DNA of 64,000 nucleotides from an uncultured Clostridia bacterium (GCA_949106495.1 CARYZD010000003.1:104911-168910), one strand, 5' to 3'. Positions 36,164 through 44,782 are shown, counted from the first letter of the stretch. Numbers and translations are program-made. Notes: generated by a model not told the origin, from the letters alone.

Positions 36164-36727
36164 ATGAATAAAAAATTTTTATCATTAACACTTATTATTG
36201 TTACTTTATGTAGTATTTTTATATTTGGATTTACTCCAAAAGTAAACGCAGCTAGTTTAGGTTGGAATAGTAGACCAATACCAGTATATTCATCAGTTAA
36301 ATTGTCATCTATGGAGGTATCACAGCTGAAAGAAGCAATTAATGCTTGGAATTCGACAAAGTTTGGAACGTTTTTTGAATATAAAGGGCAAATAACTGAG
36401 GCTCAAGTTGTATCTATGCCTAATATTGTTGCCGTAAGTAAAATGGCTTTTGGAACAACTCTTTCTCATTCTTTAGCAAGAACTATTTTTCCAAAAAATG
36501 GATATGTTACTAAAGCGACAATAAATATCAATACTAATCATACTTTTAATGATGGAGCTACATCTAGTGGAGGATATTATTTAAAATCTGTTCTGATGCA
36601 TGAATTATTTCATGCTTTAGGCTTTGCAGATCATAGCATATTTTCTAATAGTTTTTTTAGTGAAACATATAATGGTAGTACAACATTTTTAAGAACAGAT
36701 TTAGAAAAAATAGATACATTGTACTAA
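36164..36727 (+). CDS. Secreted matrixin-like zinc metalloprotease
   Basis: 187 residues. Signal peptide (about 1-29, cleavage after VNA), then a compact domain with HELFHALGFADHS near residues 148-160: the metzincin HExxHxxGxxD/H consensus with a following Ser, as in matrixins and small archaemetzincin-like enzymes. A Met-turn is not obvious. GGAGG eight bases before ATG 36164 decides the start against the upstream in-frame ATG at 36110. Exported, cell-external role; lies inside the tRNA-Thr islet, so probably acquired. Confidence 0.8.
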   Translation: MNKKFLSLTLIIVTLCSIFIFGFTPKVNAASLGWNSRPIPVYSSVKLSSMEVSQLKEAINAWNSTKFGTFFEYKGQITEAQVVSMPNIVAVSKMAFGTTLSHSLARTIFPKNGYVTKATININTNHTFNDGATSSGGYYLKSVLMHELFHALGFADHSIFSNSFFSETYNGSTTFLRTDLEKIDTLY

Positions 36728-36739
36728 TTAAGTTTTTTT

Positions 36740-36772
36740 AATACTAGAGATGTTTTCTCTAGTATTTTTTAC
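36740..36772 (+). terminator. Terminator of the metalloprotease gene
   Basis: AATACTAGAG pairs with CTCTAGTATT, followed by T6. Confidence 0.8.
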
Positions 36773-36867
36773 TATATTAAAACTATAAAATAATTTATAA
36801 AATCAATAATTAATTTCAACTTTATTTTTGTATTTATATATGATAATATATAAGAAAGGAGGATTTC

Positions 36868-37335
36868 ATGAAATCGAAAATTAATATACTCATATTGTTA
36901 TGTTTAATTATATTTATTACTTTAATATCAGTTGTAATATCTTCATTTAATAAAAATAATATTAATAGATTACTTAAAGATGAAAACATTCAAGCTGATA
37001 TATTATTTGATATATATAATGATATGCTAAACGAATTTAGTACCGATAATCTAAATATAGTTTTAGATCAATCAGCTATAAAAAATATTTTAACAAATGA
37101 AGAATATAGAAAAGAAAATGTTTTAAAACTAAAAAGAATTGAAAAGAATATCGAAGATTCAAATCGTACATATACTATATCTATAAATTATTCAAAAAAA
37201 ACATCTACTTTAATGATTACAATTACTGAAAATGGTGGAAGCTATATGAAAGCAAATCAAAAATATAAACTATATGTAAAAAAAGGAAAAATAAATTATC
37301 TGCTTGAAGGAAATGGACTTATAGCTGTAGAATAA
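36868..37335 (+). CDS. Hypothetical exported or membrane-anchored protein in islet
   Basis: 155 residues. One N-terminal hydrophobic helix (about 5-26) without a lipobox, then a soluble alpha/beta domain with no recognised family. AAGGAGG precedes the ATG. Lies inside the islet, 140 bp after the metalloprotease. Function unknown. Confidence 0.6.
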   Translation: MKSKINILILLCLIIFITLISVVISSFNKNNINRLLKDENIQADILFDIYNDMLNEFSTDNLNIVLDQSAIKNILTNEEYRKENVLKLKRIEKNIEDSNRTYTISINYSKKTSTLMITITENGGSYMKANQKYKLYVKKGKINYLLEGNGLIAVE

Positions 37336-37731
37336 TGTTTAATAAAATATAGATTCTTTATTATATTTAGACATAAAATATGCACCTCCAAATGTTGTCT
37401 AACTTTCGTCAAACATTTTTGGGTGCACTTTCAATTGTCTGTTCCTCTATTTTGTATATTGGGTATGATAAAAAATGCTCAGCGTTTTTATATAAATCAT
37501 TTATTTAAATATTAAATACTTTAGCAAATCTAATAACTTCAAAATCTTTAATTATTATTTTTCTATTTTATATAAGATAAATATAATGACTATGTATAAT
37601 TACTTTTAATAATTAAAGTTTACAATAAAATTCAGCTTTGATATAATTATTAGATGCTCTTAAATTACTTATATTTTTTCCTAATATATTTAACTTATTA
37701 TTTATCCTATATAAAACTTCCAAGAATAATT
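37336..37731. other. Gene-poor right part of the islet
   Basis: Nothing convincing is encoded. A weak minus-strand open frame (37613-37750) has no start or ribosome site outside a terminator. The hairpin at 37379-37428 is listed separately. The rest is AT-rich. Confidence 0.4.
37379..37428. mobile_element. Possible IS3-family terminal remnant (imperfect inverted repeat)
   Basis: TGCACCTCCAAATGTTG and CAAACATTTTTGGGTGCA form an imperfect inverted repeat around TCTAACTTTCGT. TGTCTAACTTT and TTTTGGGTGCA are words seen at ends of IS3-group elements, but no transposase is present. Confidence 0.3.
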
Positions 37732-37750
37732 CTCCATTTAAACAATGGTT
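37732..37750 (+). repeat. attR-like direct repeat
   Basis: CTCCATTTAAACAATGGTT, exact copy of 35165-35183, and both are followed by a near-identical AATA. Marks the right end of a 2.57-kb islet. Confidence 0.8.
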
Positions 37751-37751
37751 A

Positions 37752-37782
37752 AATAAAGCGTTTCTTTTGAAACGCTTTATTT
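37752..37782 (-). terminator. Terminator of the 149-residue gene
   Basis: AAAGCGTTTC (37755-37764) pairs with GAAACGCTTT (37769-37778). Confidence 0.75.
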
Positions 37783-37784
37783 TT

Positions 37785-38234
37785 TTAACATTTAAATTTA
37801 TGTATATTTTCAATATGATTTTTTAATATATTATCAATCTTTTGATATGTATTATCATTATCATTTAAGAAATCATATGTTTTATTAGATATAGTTATTT
37901 GTTTTGGATGTATAACTATTTTAATTGTTTTATTATTTTTATTATTTATAAATACTAATCTGTACGCTCCTCCAATCCATGAACTTATTGATTTTTTTAC
38001 TTTTGCTATATTTATAATATTTAAAATATCGTTAACGTCTTCTTCATTATCAATTTTAAACATTTCACCTTGATTATCTACCACATACATACTTATATCA
38101 GAACTATTTTTTATAATATTTTTAATTTCACTTTTAACACTTAATTTAAACCCTATTACAAATTGCCATAGTAAAAACAATATTATTAATATACAAAAAC
38201 TAGATACTAAAATTATAATAGACTTTTTATTCAT
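37785..38234 (-). CDS. Hypothetical membrane-anchored protein
   Basis: 149 residues. An N-terminal helix (about 5-27) anchors a soluble domain with mixed alpha/beta composition (DISMYVVDNQGEMFKI and YRLVFINNKNNKTIKIVI). No family recognised. GAGAGG precedes the ATG. Just outside the islet, with its own terminator overlapping the attR region. Confidence 0.6.
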   Translation of the reverse strand: MNKKSIIILVSSFCILIILFLLWQFVIGFKLSVKSEIKNIIKNSSDISMYVVDNQGEMFKIDNEEDVNDILNIINIAKVKKSISSWIGGAYRLVFINNKNNKTIKIVIHPKQITISNKTYDFLNDNDNTYQKIDNILKNHIENIHKFKC

Positions 38235-38306
38235 ATATTAACCTCTCTTATATAAACATTATACAAAATTGATTATATATTAGCAACATTAACTTGTAAA
38301 CAGTAT

Positions 38307-38335
38307 ATTGTATTTTTAAGCAAATCATGCTATAA
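38307..38335 (+). promoter_or_regulatory. Promoter of the DUF3298-like gene
   Basis: TTGTAT (38307-38312), 17-base spacer, TATAAT (38330-38335). Confidence 0.6.
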
Positions 38336-38363
38336 TGTAATAAGTTGTTTTATTAAATATACT

Positions 38364-38375
38364 CACTAATTAGTG
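38364..38375. promoter_or_regulatory. Palindrome CACTAATTAGTG, possible operator
   Basis: Perfect 12-bp palindrome about 28 bp downstream of the -10 box and 69 bp before the ribosome site. A repressor site is possible; no regulator is identifiable. Confidence 0.35.
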
Positions 38376-38443
38376 ATACGTTTCTCTTAGTTAATTTAGT
38401 TTATGGTAAAAGACAACAAATAAATTAATAGGAGGATTTTTTA

Positions 38444-39044
38444 ATGAAAAAATTTAGTTTTATTTTATGGATTATAGTTCGGTATTTTTATTGCTATAAT
38501 TCTATATTTCATGAATTATTGCGAAACAACACGTTGCGACTTTGGATGTGGGAATAGCTTTCAAGTAAACTATATTCATTCTGAAGAATGGATAGATAAT
38601 ATTGTAAACTCTTATATAGATGAGCAAGTTAATAATTATAAAAAAGTAGAACCCACTAATACATTAAATGTTTATAACCAGCAAATTAAAAGTTACAGAG
38701 TTAATGATAAAATAGCAAGTGTACATATAAATATTTTAATTGCCAATACTAACTATAGTTCTAAACTTTCATTTATTGATAAGGGATTTAACTTTAACTT
38801 AGAGGAAAAAAGGGAATTAAAATTAAGTGAATTATTTGATAATAGATTATTTAATGATTTAAATATACCATTTACAGATAATTTTCTTTTAACAGAAGAT
38901 AGAATACTTTTCCTTTATGACAACGATTTACCAAAAGAAGTTAAATATAAAAAGTTAAAAAATTATAATTCATCTTTTTTACTTACTGCTAAAAATTTCA
39001 AATTATCTGAAAGAAAATATAATGCAATTTTTACAGGTAACTAA
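38444..39044 (+). CDS. Membrane-anchored DUF3298/RsiV-like protein, +1 frame change at CGG codon 13
   Basis: ATG 38444 has GGAGG eight bases upstream. Codons 1-12 (MKKFSFILWIIV) read into CGG at 38480-38482; staying in that frame leaves the membrane helix and stops at a TAG 25 codons on. The +1 frame is closed by TAG just before the CGG and opens right after it: IFIAIILYF, then the main protein (in this frame an ATG exists only at 38511). Joined, it has 199 residues: one membrane helix, Cys-rich start (CETTRCDFGCG), and a C-terminal LSELFDNRLFNDL and FLLTEDRILFLY region resembling the DUF3298 domain of anti-sigma factor RsiV. Possibly an envelope sensor. Confidence 0.7.
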
Positions 39045-39057
39045 TTTACAATACTAA

Positions 39058-39090
39058 AAGTGCTACAAATTTTGTAGCACTCTTTTTTAG
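39058..39090 (+). terminator. Terminator of the DUF3298-like gene
   Basis: AGTGCTACAAA pairs with TTTGTAGCACT, then T6. Confidence 0.8.
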
Positions 39091-40346
39091 ATATTTATCT
39101 TATTAATTATATCAATACTTTCTTGTAAACCTATATTATCTTTATTTAATTCTTTCTCTTCATCTAATTTATTTTTATATTTTAAAGTTAGTATTCTATT
39201 TACAGACTCATTTATTCTTTCCTCAGATATTGTTCCATTATTAACTAAATTTTCAATTGTATTAGAAGCTTCTATTGGGTCAAGTGGCATTAAAATAATG
39301 TCTACTCCTGCATTAATACTATAATTACATATTTCTTCTAAAGTATAATTATCTCTTAATGCCTTCATATTAATTGCATCTGTTATTACTACGCCTTTAA
39401 ATCCAAGCTCTCCTCTTAAAATATCATTTACTATCACTTTAGATAATGTAGCAGGTGTATAGTCTCCTGTAACATTTGGAAGAGCAATATGTGCTGTCAT
39501 AATCATTTGAGCATTAGACTCAATTGCATCTTTAAATGTTAATAATTCATTTTGATATAATTCCTCTTTAGTCTTTGTTACTACAGGTAACTCAACATGA
39601 GAATCCGATGTAGTATCTCCATGTCCTGGAAAATGTTTAAATGTTGGAATTATTCCTTGTGATTCCATGCCATTTGCAAATGGTAATGCCATATTTATTA
39701 CAGTTTGAGAATCAGTACCAAAAGCTCTATTTCCAATTATTGTATTATTTGGATTAGAAAAAATATCTAATGTTGGTGCAAAATCTGTATTTATTCCAAA
39801 TGCTGCTATTTCTTTTGCAAGCACTGCTCCTGTATCATATGAAAGTGTTATATCATTTGTCTTTCCAAGTTCTAACATTGCAGGTATTGTTTGAACATTT
39901 ACATCTGGCATATTTTTTATTCTTTGTACTCTTCCACCTTCTTGGTCAATACTAATAATCATTGGAATATCTGCAGTACTTTTTACTTTAGATATATATT
40001 CTACTGTACCATCATATGTAGATATATTTTGTGGAAATACAATAAAACCACCTGGTTTTACCACTTTTAAAATATTATCTAGTTCATCTGTATACTCTTT
40101 TTCATAAGATATTATTATCATTTGACCTATTTTTTCTTTTAAAGACATTTGAGAGATTTTATCTTCTACTTTCTTCTTTAACTTTTCTTCTTCTGTAGGC
40201 TCTTTAGGTATATTTTCTCCTACTGGTTCATTATATACCTCAATATCTTTATTTTTATCTTTCATTATAAACCAAAATACAATTAATGCTATTATACATA
40301 ATACTAGTATAAAAATTATAATTGGTAAAGTCCTGTTTCTTCTCAT
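39087..40346 (-). CDS. nagZ: Glycoside hydrolase family 3, beta-N-acetylhexosaminidase-like
   Basis: 419 residues. An N-terminal membrane anchor (about 7-28), an acidic linker, then a GH3 barrel with SIDQEGGRVQR, the NagZ signature KHFPGHGDTTSDSH (catalytic His/Asp loop) and nucleophile Asp in VVITDAINMKA. Removes GlcNAc from peptidoglycan fragments at the outer face. Single-domain form without the second GH3 domain, as in NagZ. Monocistronic. Confidence 0.9.
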   Translation of the reverse strand: MRRNRTLPIIIFILVLCIIALIVFWFIMKDKNKDIEVYNEPVGENIPKEPTEEEKLKKKVEDKISQMSLKEKIGQMIIISYEKEYTDELDNILKVVKPGGFIVFPQNISTYDGTVEYISKVKSTADIPMIISIDQEGGRVQRIKNMPDVNVQTIPAMLELGKTNDITLSYDTGAVLAKEIAAFGINTDFAPTLDIFSNPNNTIIGNRAFGTDSQTVINMALPFANGMESQGIIPTFKHFPGHGDTTSDSHVELPVVTKTKEELYQNELLTFKDAIESNAQMIMTAHIALPNVTGDYTPATLSKVIVNDILRGELGFKGVVITDAINMKALRDNYTLEEICNYSINAGVDIILMPLDPIEASNTIENLVNNGTISEERINESVNRILTLKYKNKLDEEKELNKDNIGLQESIDIINKINI

Positions 40347-40438
40347 ATTCTCTTCCCCCTATAATACACAATTATACTTTAATAATTCTAGTATTTCAAT
40401 TATTATAGTATTAATTAAAGCAAAAGAAATGTCAAAAA

Positions 40439-40466
40439 ATAAAACACTTCATATGAAGTGTTTTAC
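40439..40466 (-). terminator. Terminator of the metallophosphoesterase pair
   Basis: AAAACACTTC pairs with GAAGTGTTTT around ATAT. Confidence 0.7.
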
Positions 40467-41425
40467 ATTATAATATTTTTTGAATTAGTAATTGTCTCTG
40501 TTTCAAACTTTAATATTTTTCCTTTTTGTATAACTGCTGTTGTAAATTTAGCTGATGGGTATGATGTATTTTCTTTTAAAACACCTTTATCATCAAAAAC
40601 CATACCTGCTGTTGAAGTAATATTTATTCCTCCAAGTCTTTGATAACAGTTTACATGATAATGTCCAAATTGAACAAACCCTATATTATAGTTTCTATTC
40701 TCAATAATAACATTATCTCCCATATTTTCAAACTGTTGCCACATTTCTTTTTCAATCTTATATGATTTAGTATATGCCTGCTTTCCGTTACCATGTTGTA
40801 TTCTCTTTACAACACCGTCTATAACTAAATTTGCTACCATTTCATTTATGTGATGAAATTCTATTCCTTTCTCATTCAAACCTCTTTGAACTAAAATTAT
40901 TGGATTAATAGAATCACCTTTTTCAAAAGATAAGTCTCTTTCTCCATTTATACAGTAATATTTAAAATCTGGATATTTAGAAAATAATTTGATAGCAATA
41001 TCTGCTTGCTCTTGAGCAGTTTTAGCTGTTAAATACATTTCTTGCTTTTTATATGATGAATGTCCTGCACATAAATCTCCCGCAATATGAACATTAGTGA
41101 TTTCTTCTTCTTTAGCAAGTTGTAAAATATATGCTAATGTATCATAATCACAAAATTTACTTCCAAAGTATATATCACTAATTTCAAGCCATTTTTCAGT
41201 AATTTTCTCCTTATTTGAAAAAGAAATTATTTCGTAGTTATTTTCATTAAATTTAGTTATATAATATGTCTTATCTAAACTATTATAATTAATATTTCCT
41301 GTTGCTGAAATTAACTCATCTATCTCCTCTTTTTTTAATTCAAGTTCTTCTAGTGTACAAGCTTTAGAACGCATCTTAGAAAGTGCATTAGTTGCTTTTT
41401 CTGAGGTTAAAAAATCTTTTTTCAT
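40463..41425 (-). CDS. Metallophosphoesterase-like protein with lost active-site residues
   Basis: 320 residues, paralog of the next gene upstream. Calcineurin-type motifs are degraded: SDIYFG where the paralog has SDIHAG (metal His lost), GERD for GNHD (Asn and His lost), while AGDL and GHYH remain. A catalytically inactive or repurposed copy. Spaced 20 bp from its neighbour and probably co-transcribed. GGAGG present. Phage homologs exist as paired genes, so an origin from a phage is possible. Confidence 0.75.
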   Translation of the reverse strand: MKKDFLTSEKATNALSKMRSKACTLEELELKKEEIDELISATGNINYNSLDKTYYITKFNENNYEIISFSNKEKITEKWLEISDIYFGSKFCDYDTLAYILQLAKEEEITNVHIAGDLCAGHSSYKKQEMYLTAKTAQEQADIAIKLFSKYPDFKYYCINGERDLSFEKGDSINPIILVQRGLNEKGIEFHHINEMVANLVIDGVVKRIQHGNGKQAYTKSYKIEKEMWQQFENMGDNVIIENRNYNIGFVQFGHYHVNCYQRLGGINITSTAGMVFDDKGVLKENTSYPSAKFTTAVIQKGKILKFETETITNSKNIIM

Positions 41426-41445
41426 TGTTTCTTCCTCCTTTCTTA

Positions 41446-42388
41446 CTAAGGATTATAAAATTCTATTTTTTCCCTTGTAATTTTGTCATCAACTATTGTA
41501 AGCTCTGTAAATACTCCACCTGTGCTACCAGAAATTCCCATTCTTTTCTCAAGGTCTCCATCATGTTGGAAATTTCCAGGCATTATAATTCTTATCCCAC
41601 TCATAGAAAATGAATAAAATAAATGAAAATGTCCTGCTTGTATGCTACGTAAATTGTATATTTTTCCGGCCAATCTCAACATCATTTAAATTGCTTTCAA
41701 AAACTCTTGCAAGATAAGTTTGTGGTTTATATGAAGCCGCTCTTGCTGCCCCACCACTTAAGTGAATTAGCCTAAATACAATTCCTGCATGAATTATATT
41801 TCCCTCATATGCATTCAAATACGTAAACCTCTTATGATTTTTTGCCATTCTTGCTTCCAAATATTTAATTGGATCTAGCCCACCTCTCATACAAAATGAT
41901 TGGTCATGGTTCCCCATTGATGCTATATACCAAAAATCATACTTTTCAAGCACTGACACAAGCTCATTTACTTGTTCTATAGCTTTGTTTGACTTTAAAT
42001 TATTTTCTTGTCCTCTATAAACACCAAAGCCATCAAGTAAATCTCCTGAGATATGAACAAACTCAACTCCTCTATTTTGAGCCTCTTTAAGTGTTTTATC
42101 TAAGCCTTGCTTATCAAAATTTCTACAACCAGCATGTATATCAGATATTTCAAGAAGTTTTAACTTTACTGTTTCTCCTTTTTTTGGATGTTCAGAAATT
42201 TTTATATAAGCAGTATCTCCCGATGATACAATATAATATACATACTCTTCCACTCTTGGGTCATATTGCTCTTTAATATTATATCCTATATCTCTTAGAT
42301 AAATTATATCTTCCATAGTAAGTTTAAGTTGTTCTAAAGTGAGCTGTTCTTTTTTCATTTTTTCAATGATTTTGCTATAATTTTTCAT
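41446..42388 (-). CDS. Metallophosphoesterase, +1 frame change at CGG
   Basis: ATG 42386-42388 (GGAGG upstream) reads MKNYSKIIEKMK through SDIHAG, HISGDL, SMGNHDQSF and HLSGGAARA to EIG, then CGG at 41666-41668, then a stop at 41645. The rest (QAGHFHLFYS, the last metal motif, and IRIIMPGNFQHDGD) lies in the +1 frame to 41446, where an upstream TAA bounds the switch to about 12 codons. Reading CGGN as one residue gives about 313 residues aligning without a gap to the neighbouring paralog (FENMGDNVIIENRNYN with FESNLNDVEIG-X-KIYN). Active-site residues intact: a phosphodiesterase or nuclease fold, substrate unknown. Confidence 0.75.
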
Positions 42389-42533
42389 AAAAATCCCTCC
42401 TTAATATTAATTTCTAGAAAACCAAGCAAAAAAATTATTCCGCTCATCTTATCCTATAACTGTCCCCATTATATATGAAAAAAATTGCCATGTCAATAAA
42501 AATAAAATAATAATTTTTTTTGTAATATTTGTA

Positions 42534-42562
42534 TTAACATTGATGTTTTTGTATGATATAAT
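42534..42562 (+). promoter_or_regulatory. Promoter of tdk
   Basis: TTAACA (42534-42539), 17-base spacer, TATAAT (42557-42562), upstream of AGGAGG. Confidence 0.65.
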
Positions 42563-42585
42563 TTTTAAAAATCTAGGAGGAAAAT

Positions 42586-43167
42586 ATGTCAAAATTATAC
42601 TTTAGATATGGAGCAATGGGTAGCGGAAAAACAATAGATTTACTAAAAGTAGCATATAATTACAAAGAAAGAAATCAAAAAGTTATAATTTATACAGCTA
42701 AAATTGACGATAGATATGAAGTAGGAAAAATTACCACAAGAATTGGTCTACAATCTGATGCCTCAACTTTTGATACTGATACAAACATATATAGAGAGAT
42801 TAAACAGCTAGAAGAAAAACCAGATTGTATCTTAGTAGATGAATCTCAATTTCTAACTAGAAAACAGGTATTACAGCTAACAGATATAGTAGATATATTA
42901 GAAATACCTGTAATATGTTATGGATTAAGAACTAACTTTAAAATGAAATTTTTTGAAGGTTCTGGGCCATTAATGGAAATGGCCGATAAAATTGAAGAAA
43001 TAAAAACCATATGTGAATGTGGAAAAAAAGCAACTGTTAATATGAGAATGATTAATGGAGTACCTGTTACAGATGGTCCTGATATTTTAATTGGAGGAAA
43101 TGATTCATATAAAGCAGTATGTAGAAAATGTTATAAAAGACTTACACATCATGTGGCGGGGATATAA
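42586..43167 (+). CDS. tdk: Thymidine kinase
   Basis: 193 residues. Type II kinase: P-loop GAMGSGKT (8-15), CILVDESQFL with catalytic acid, lasso region, and a zinc site from C(EC)G near 146 and CRKC near 182. Salvages thymidine to dTMP with ATP. AGGAGG precedes the ATG. Convergent with glpQ-like gene. Confidence 0.95.
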   Translation: MSKLYFRYGAMGSGKTIDLLKVAYNYKERNQKVIIYTAKIDDRYEVGKITTRIGLQSDASTFDTDTNIYREIKQLEEKPDCILVDESQFLTRKQVLQLTDIVDILEIPVICYGLRTNFKMKFFEGSGPLMEMADKIEEIKTICECGKKATVNMRMINGVPVTDGPDILIGGNDSYKAVCRKCYKRLTHHVAGI

Positions 43168-43183
43168 TAAATTAATGAGGACA

Positions 43184-43906
43184 CTATTTAATAGTATCCT
43201 CATTTTCAAATATAACCATATCAGTACAATTTTTAACTTTTTGATATTCTTCTTTATTCTTTACTGTCCAAACAGCTATATATCTACCTTTTTGTTTTTG
43301 TTTATTATAAAATTTATTATCCACATCTGTATATAAATAAGAAACAAAATGCGGTTTAGTAATAAAATTAAAAGCCATATTGCCAAGTAAAATTTTTAAA
43401 AATCTATTTTTCACTTCTCGAATATTAGGAGCAGATAATTGTCCTCTTATTATATTAGGATTATTCTTTTTAAGCCAATATATAATTCTAGGATCAAAAG
43501 ACTCAATAACATATTCTCCACTATATCTTTCTAACAATTTAGTAATTTTTAACATTAATTCTTTATATCTATCTATTCTTTTAATTTCAATCATTAAAGG
43601 TACTTTTCCGTTTACTAACATTAAAACATCTTCAAATGTTGGTATACAGTTATCTGTTCCAAGAAGTTTTAACTTTTTTATTTCATTTAAATTAAGTTCA
43701 TCAACATTATTTTTAATTCCTGTCATTCTTTTTAAATTACTATCATGAAATACAACTAAATGCCCATCTTTAGTCATATTTATATCCAGTTCAATAGCAT
43801 ATCCTTTTAAAATTGCATTCTCAAATGCCTTCATAGAATTTTCAGGAGTATCTAGTCTATTATATAGTCCTCTATGTGCTATAAATCTATAATTATCTAA
43901 TTTCAT
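43184..43906 (-). CDS. Glycerophosphodiester phosphodiesterase
   Basis: 240 residues. HRGLYNRLDTPENS (11-24), ELDINMTKDGHLVVFHDSNL with the metal Glu-Asp and catalytic His, and EIKR. TIM-barrel GDPD that releases glycerol-3-phosphate. No signal peptide, so cytosolic (UgpQ-like). 18 bp before rsmA on the strand, probably one operon. Confidence 0.92.
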   Translation of the reverse strand: MKLDNYRFIAHRGLYNRLDTPENSMKAFENAILKGYAIELDINMTKDGHLVVFHDSNLKRMTGIKNNVDELNLNEIKKLKLLGTDNCIPTFEDVLMLVNGKVPLMIEIKRIDRYKELMLKITKLLERYSGEYVIESFDPRIIYWLKKNNPNIIRGQLSAPNIREVKNRFLKILLGNMAFNFITKPHFVSYLYTDVDNKFYNKQKQKGRYIAVWTVKNKEEYQKVKNCTDMVIFENEDTIK

Positions 43907-43924
43907 ATATTTACCTCACTATAT

Positions 43925-44782
43925 TTAATCTATATTATTAACTATATTAATAAATTCCTCTATATTTAATTCTTCTGCTCTAGTATTAAAGTCTAATTTA
44001 CATTTTGAAAATAAATCCTCTATCCCTTGTTTAGACATATTATTAAAATTAGTTGAAGTTAATGAATTAATCATTTTCTTTCTTCTTTGAGCAAATGCTT
44101 TATGAATTAGTTCAAAAAATATTTTTTCAGTTTTTACTTTATATTTTCTATTTTTCTCGAGTCTAATAACTGCAGATACTACACCAGGTTCTGGAATAAA
44201 ACTTGAATTAGGTACTATTACTTCTATGTTTGCATTGGAAAAATAATCTACCATTAAAGTAAGTATTCCAAACTCTTTACTCTTAGGTTTTGCAACCATT
44301 CTTTCTGCAACCTCTTTTTGTACCATTACAGTAATATCTGAAATAGAATTCTCATCTTCTAACAGCTTAAACAATATAGGTGTAGTAATATAATATGGTA
44401 AATTAGCTACAACTTTTACTTTATTAAATTTAATATTATTTTTTTCTTCTATCTCTTTTACAAGCTCGTCCACATTTACTTTTAAAATATCTTCATTTAA
44501 GAGTGTATAATTTTTTACACTTTCAAATCTATCTTCTAAAACAGTTATCATTTTAGGGTCTATTTCAATTAGTAATACATGTTTTGCAGCCTTCAACAAA
44601 TATTCTGTTAAATTTCCAAGACCTGGTCCAATTTCTATTACTAAATCATCACTTGTTATATCTGACGCATTAACAATATTTTCTAAAATATTATCATCAA
44701 TTAAAAAGTTTTGACCATATCTTTTATTTGCTATAATATTAAATTTATTCATTATTTTCTTTGTCTTAATTAATGTGTTCAT
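43925..44782 (-). CDS. rsmA: 16S rRNA dimethyladenosine transferase
   Basis: 285 residues. KRYGQNFLIDDN start, SAM motif EIGPGLGNLTEYL, acidic LIEIDPKM, and catalytic NLPYYITTPIL. Dimethylates two adjacent adenines in the 16S 3' hairpin (KsgA). Adjacent to a G5/lytic transglycosylase gene upstream, the same neighbourhood as B. subtilis yabE-ksgA. Confidence 0.96.
   Translation of the reverse strand: MNTLIKTKKIMNKFNIIANKRYGQNFLIDDNILENIVNASDITSDDLVIEIGPGLGNLTEYLLKAAKHVLLIEIDPKMITVLEDRFESVKNYTLLNEDILKVNVDELVKEIEEKNNIKFNKVKVVANLPYYITTPILFKLLEDENSISDITVMVQKEVAERMVAKPKSKEFGILTLMVDYFSNANIEVIVPNSSFIPEPGVVSAVIRLEKNRKYKVKTEKIFFELIHKAFAQRRKKMINSLTSTNFNNMSKQGIEDLFSKCKLDFNTRAEELNIEEFINIVNNID

Noticed and set aside
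37379..37428. Complete insertion sequence
   Set aside because: Only a possible terminal inverted repeat is present, with no transposase frame around it.
37613..37813. 66-codon minus-strand open frame
   Set aside because: Its first part is a terminator hairpin and its middle is the attR repeat. No ribosome site and no recognisable protein.
24585..41668. CGG reassigned to another amino acid as a normal triplet
   Set aside because: Reading CGG as any amino acid in frame leaves the ClpX-like, phosphoesterase and DUF3298-like genes to stop soon after. Only a +1 move or four-base reading restores them.
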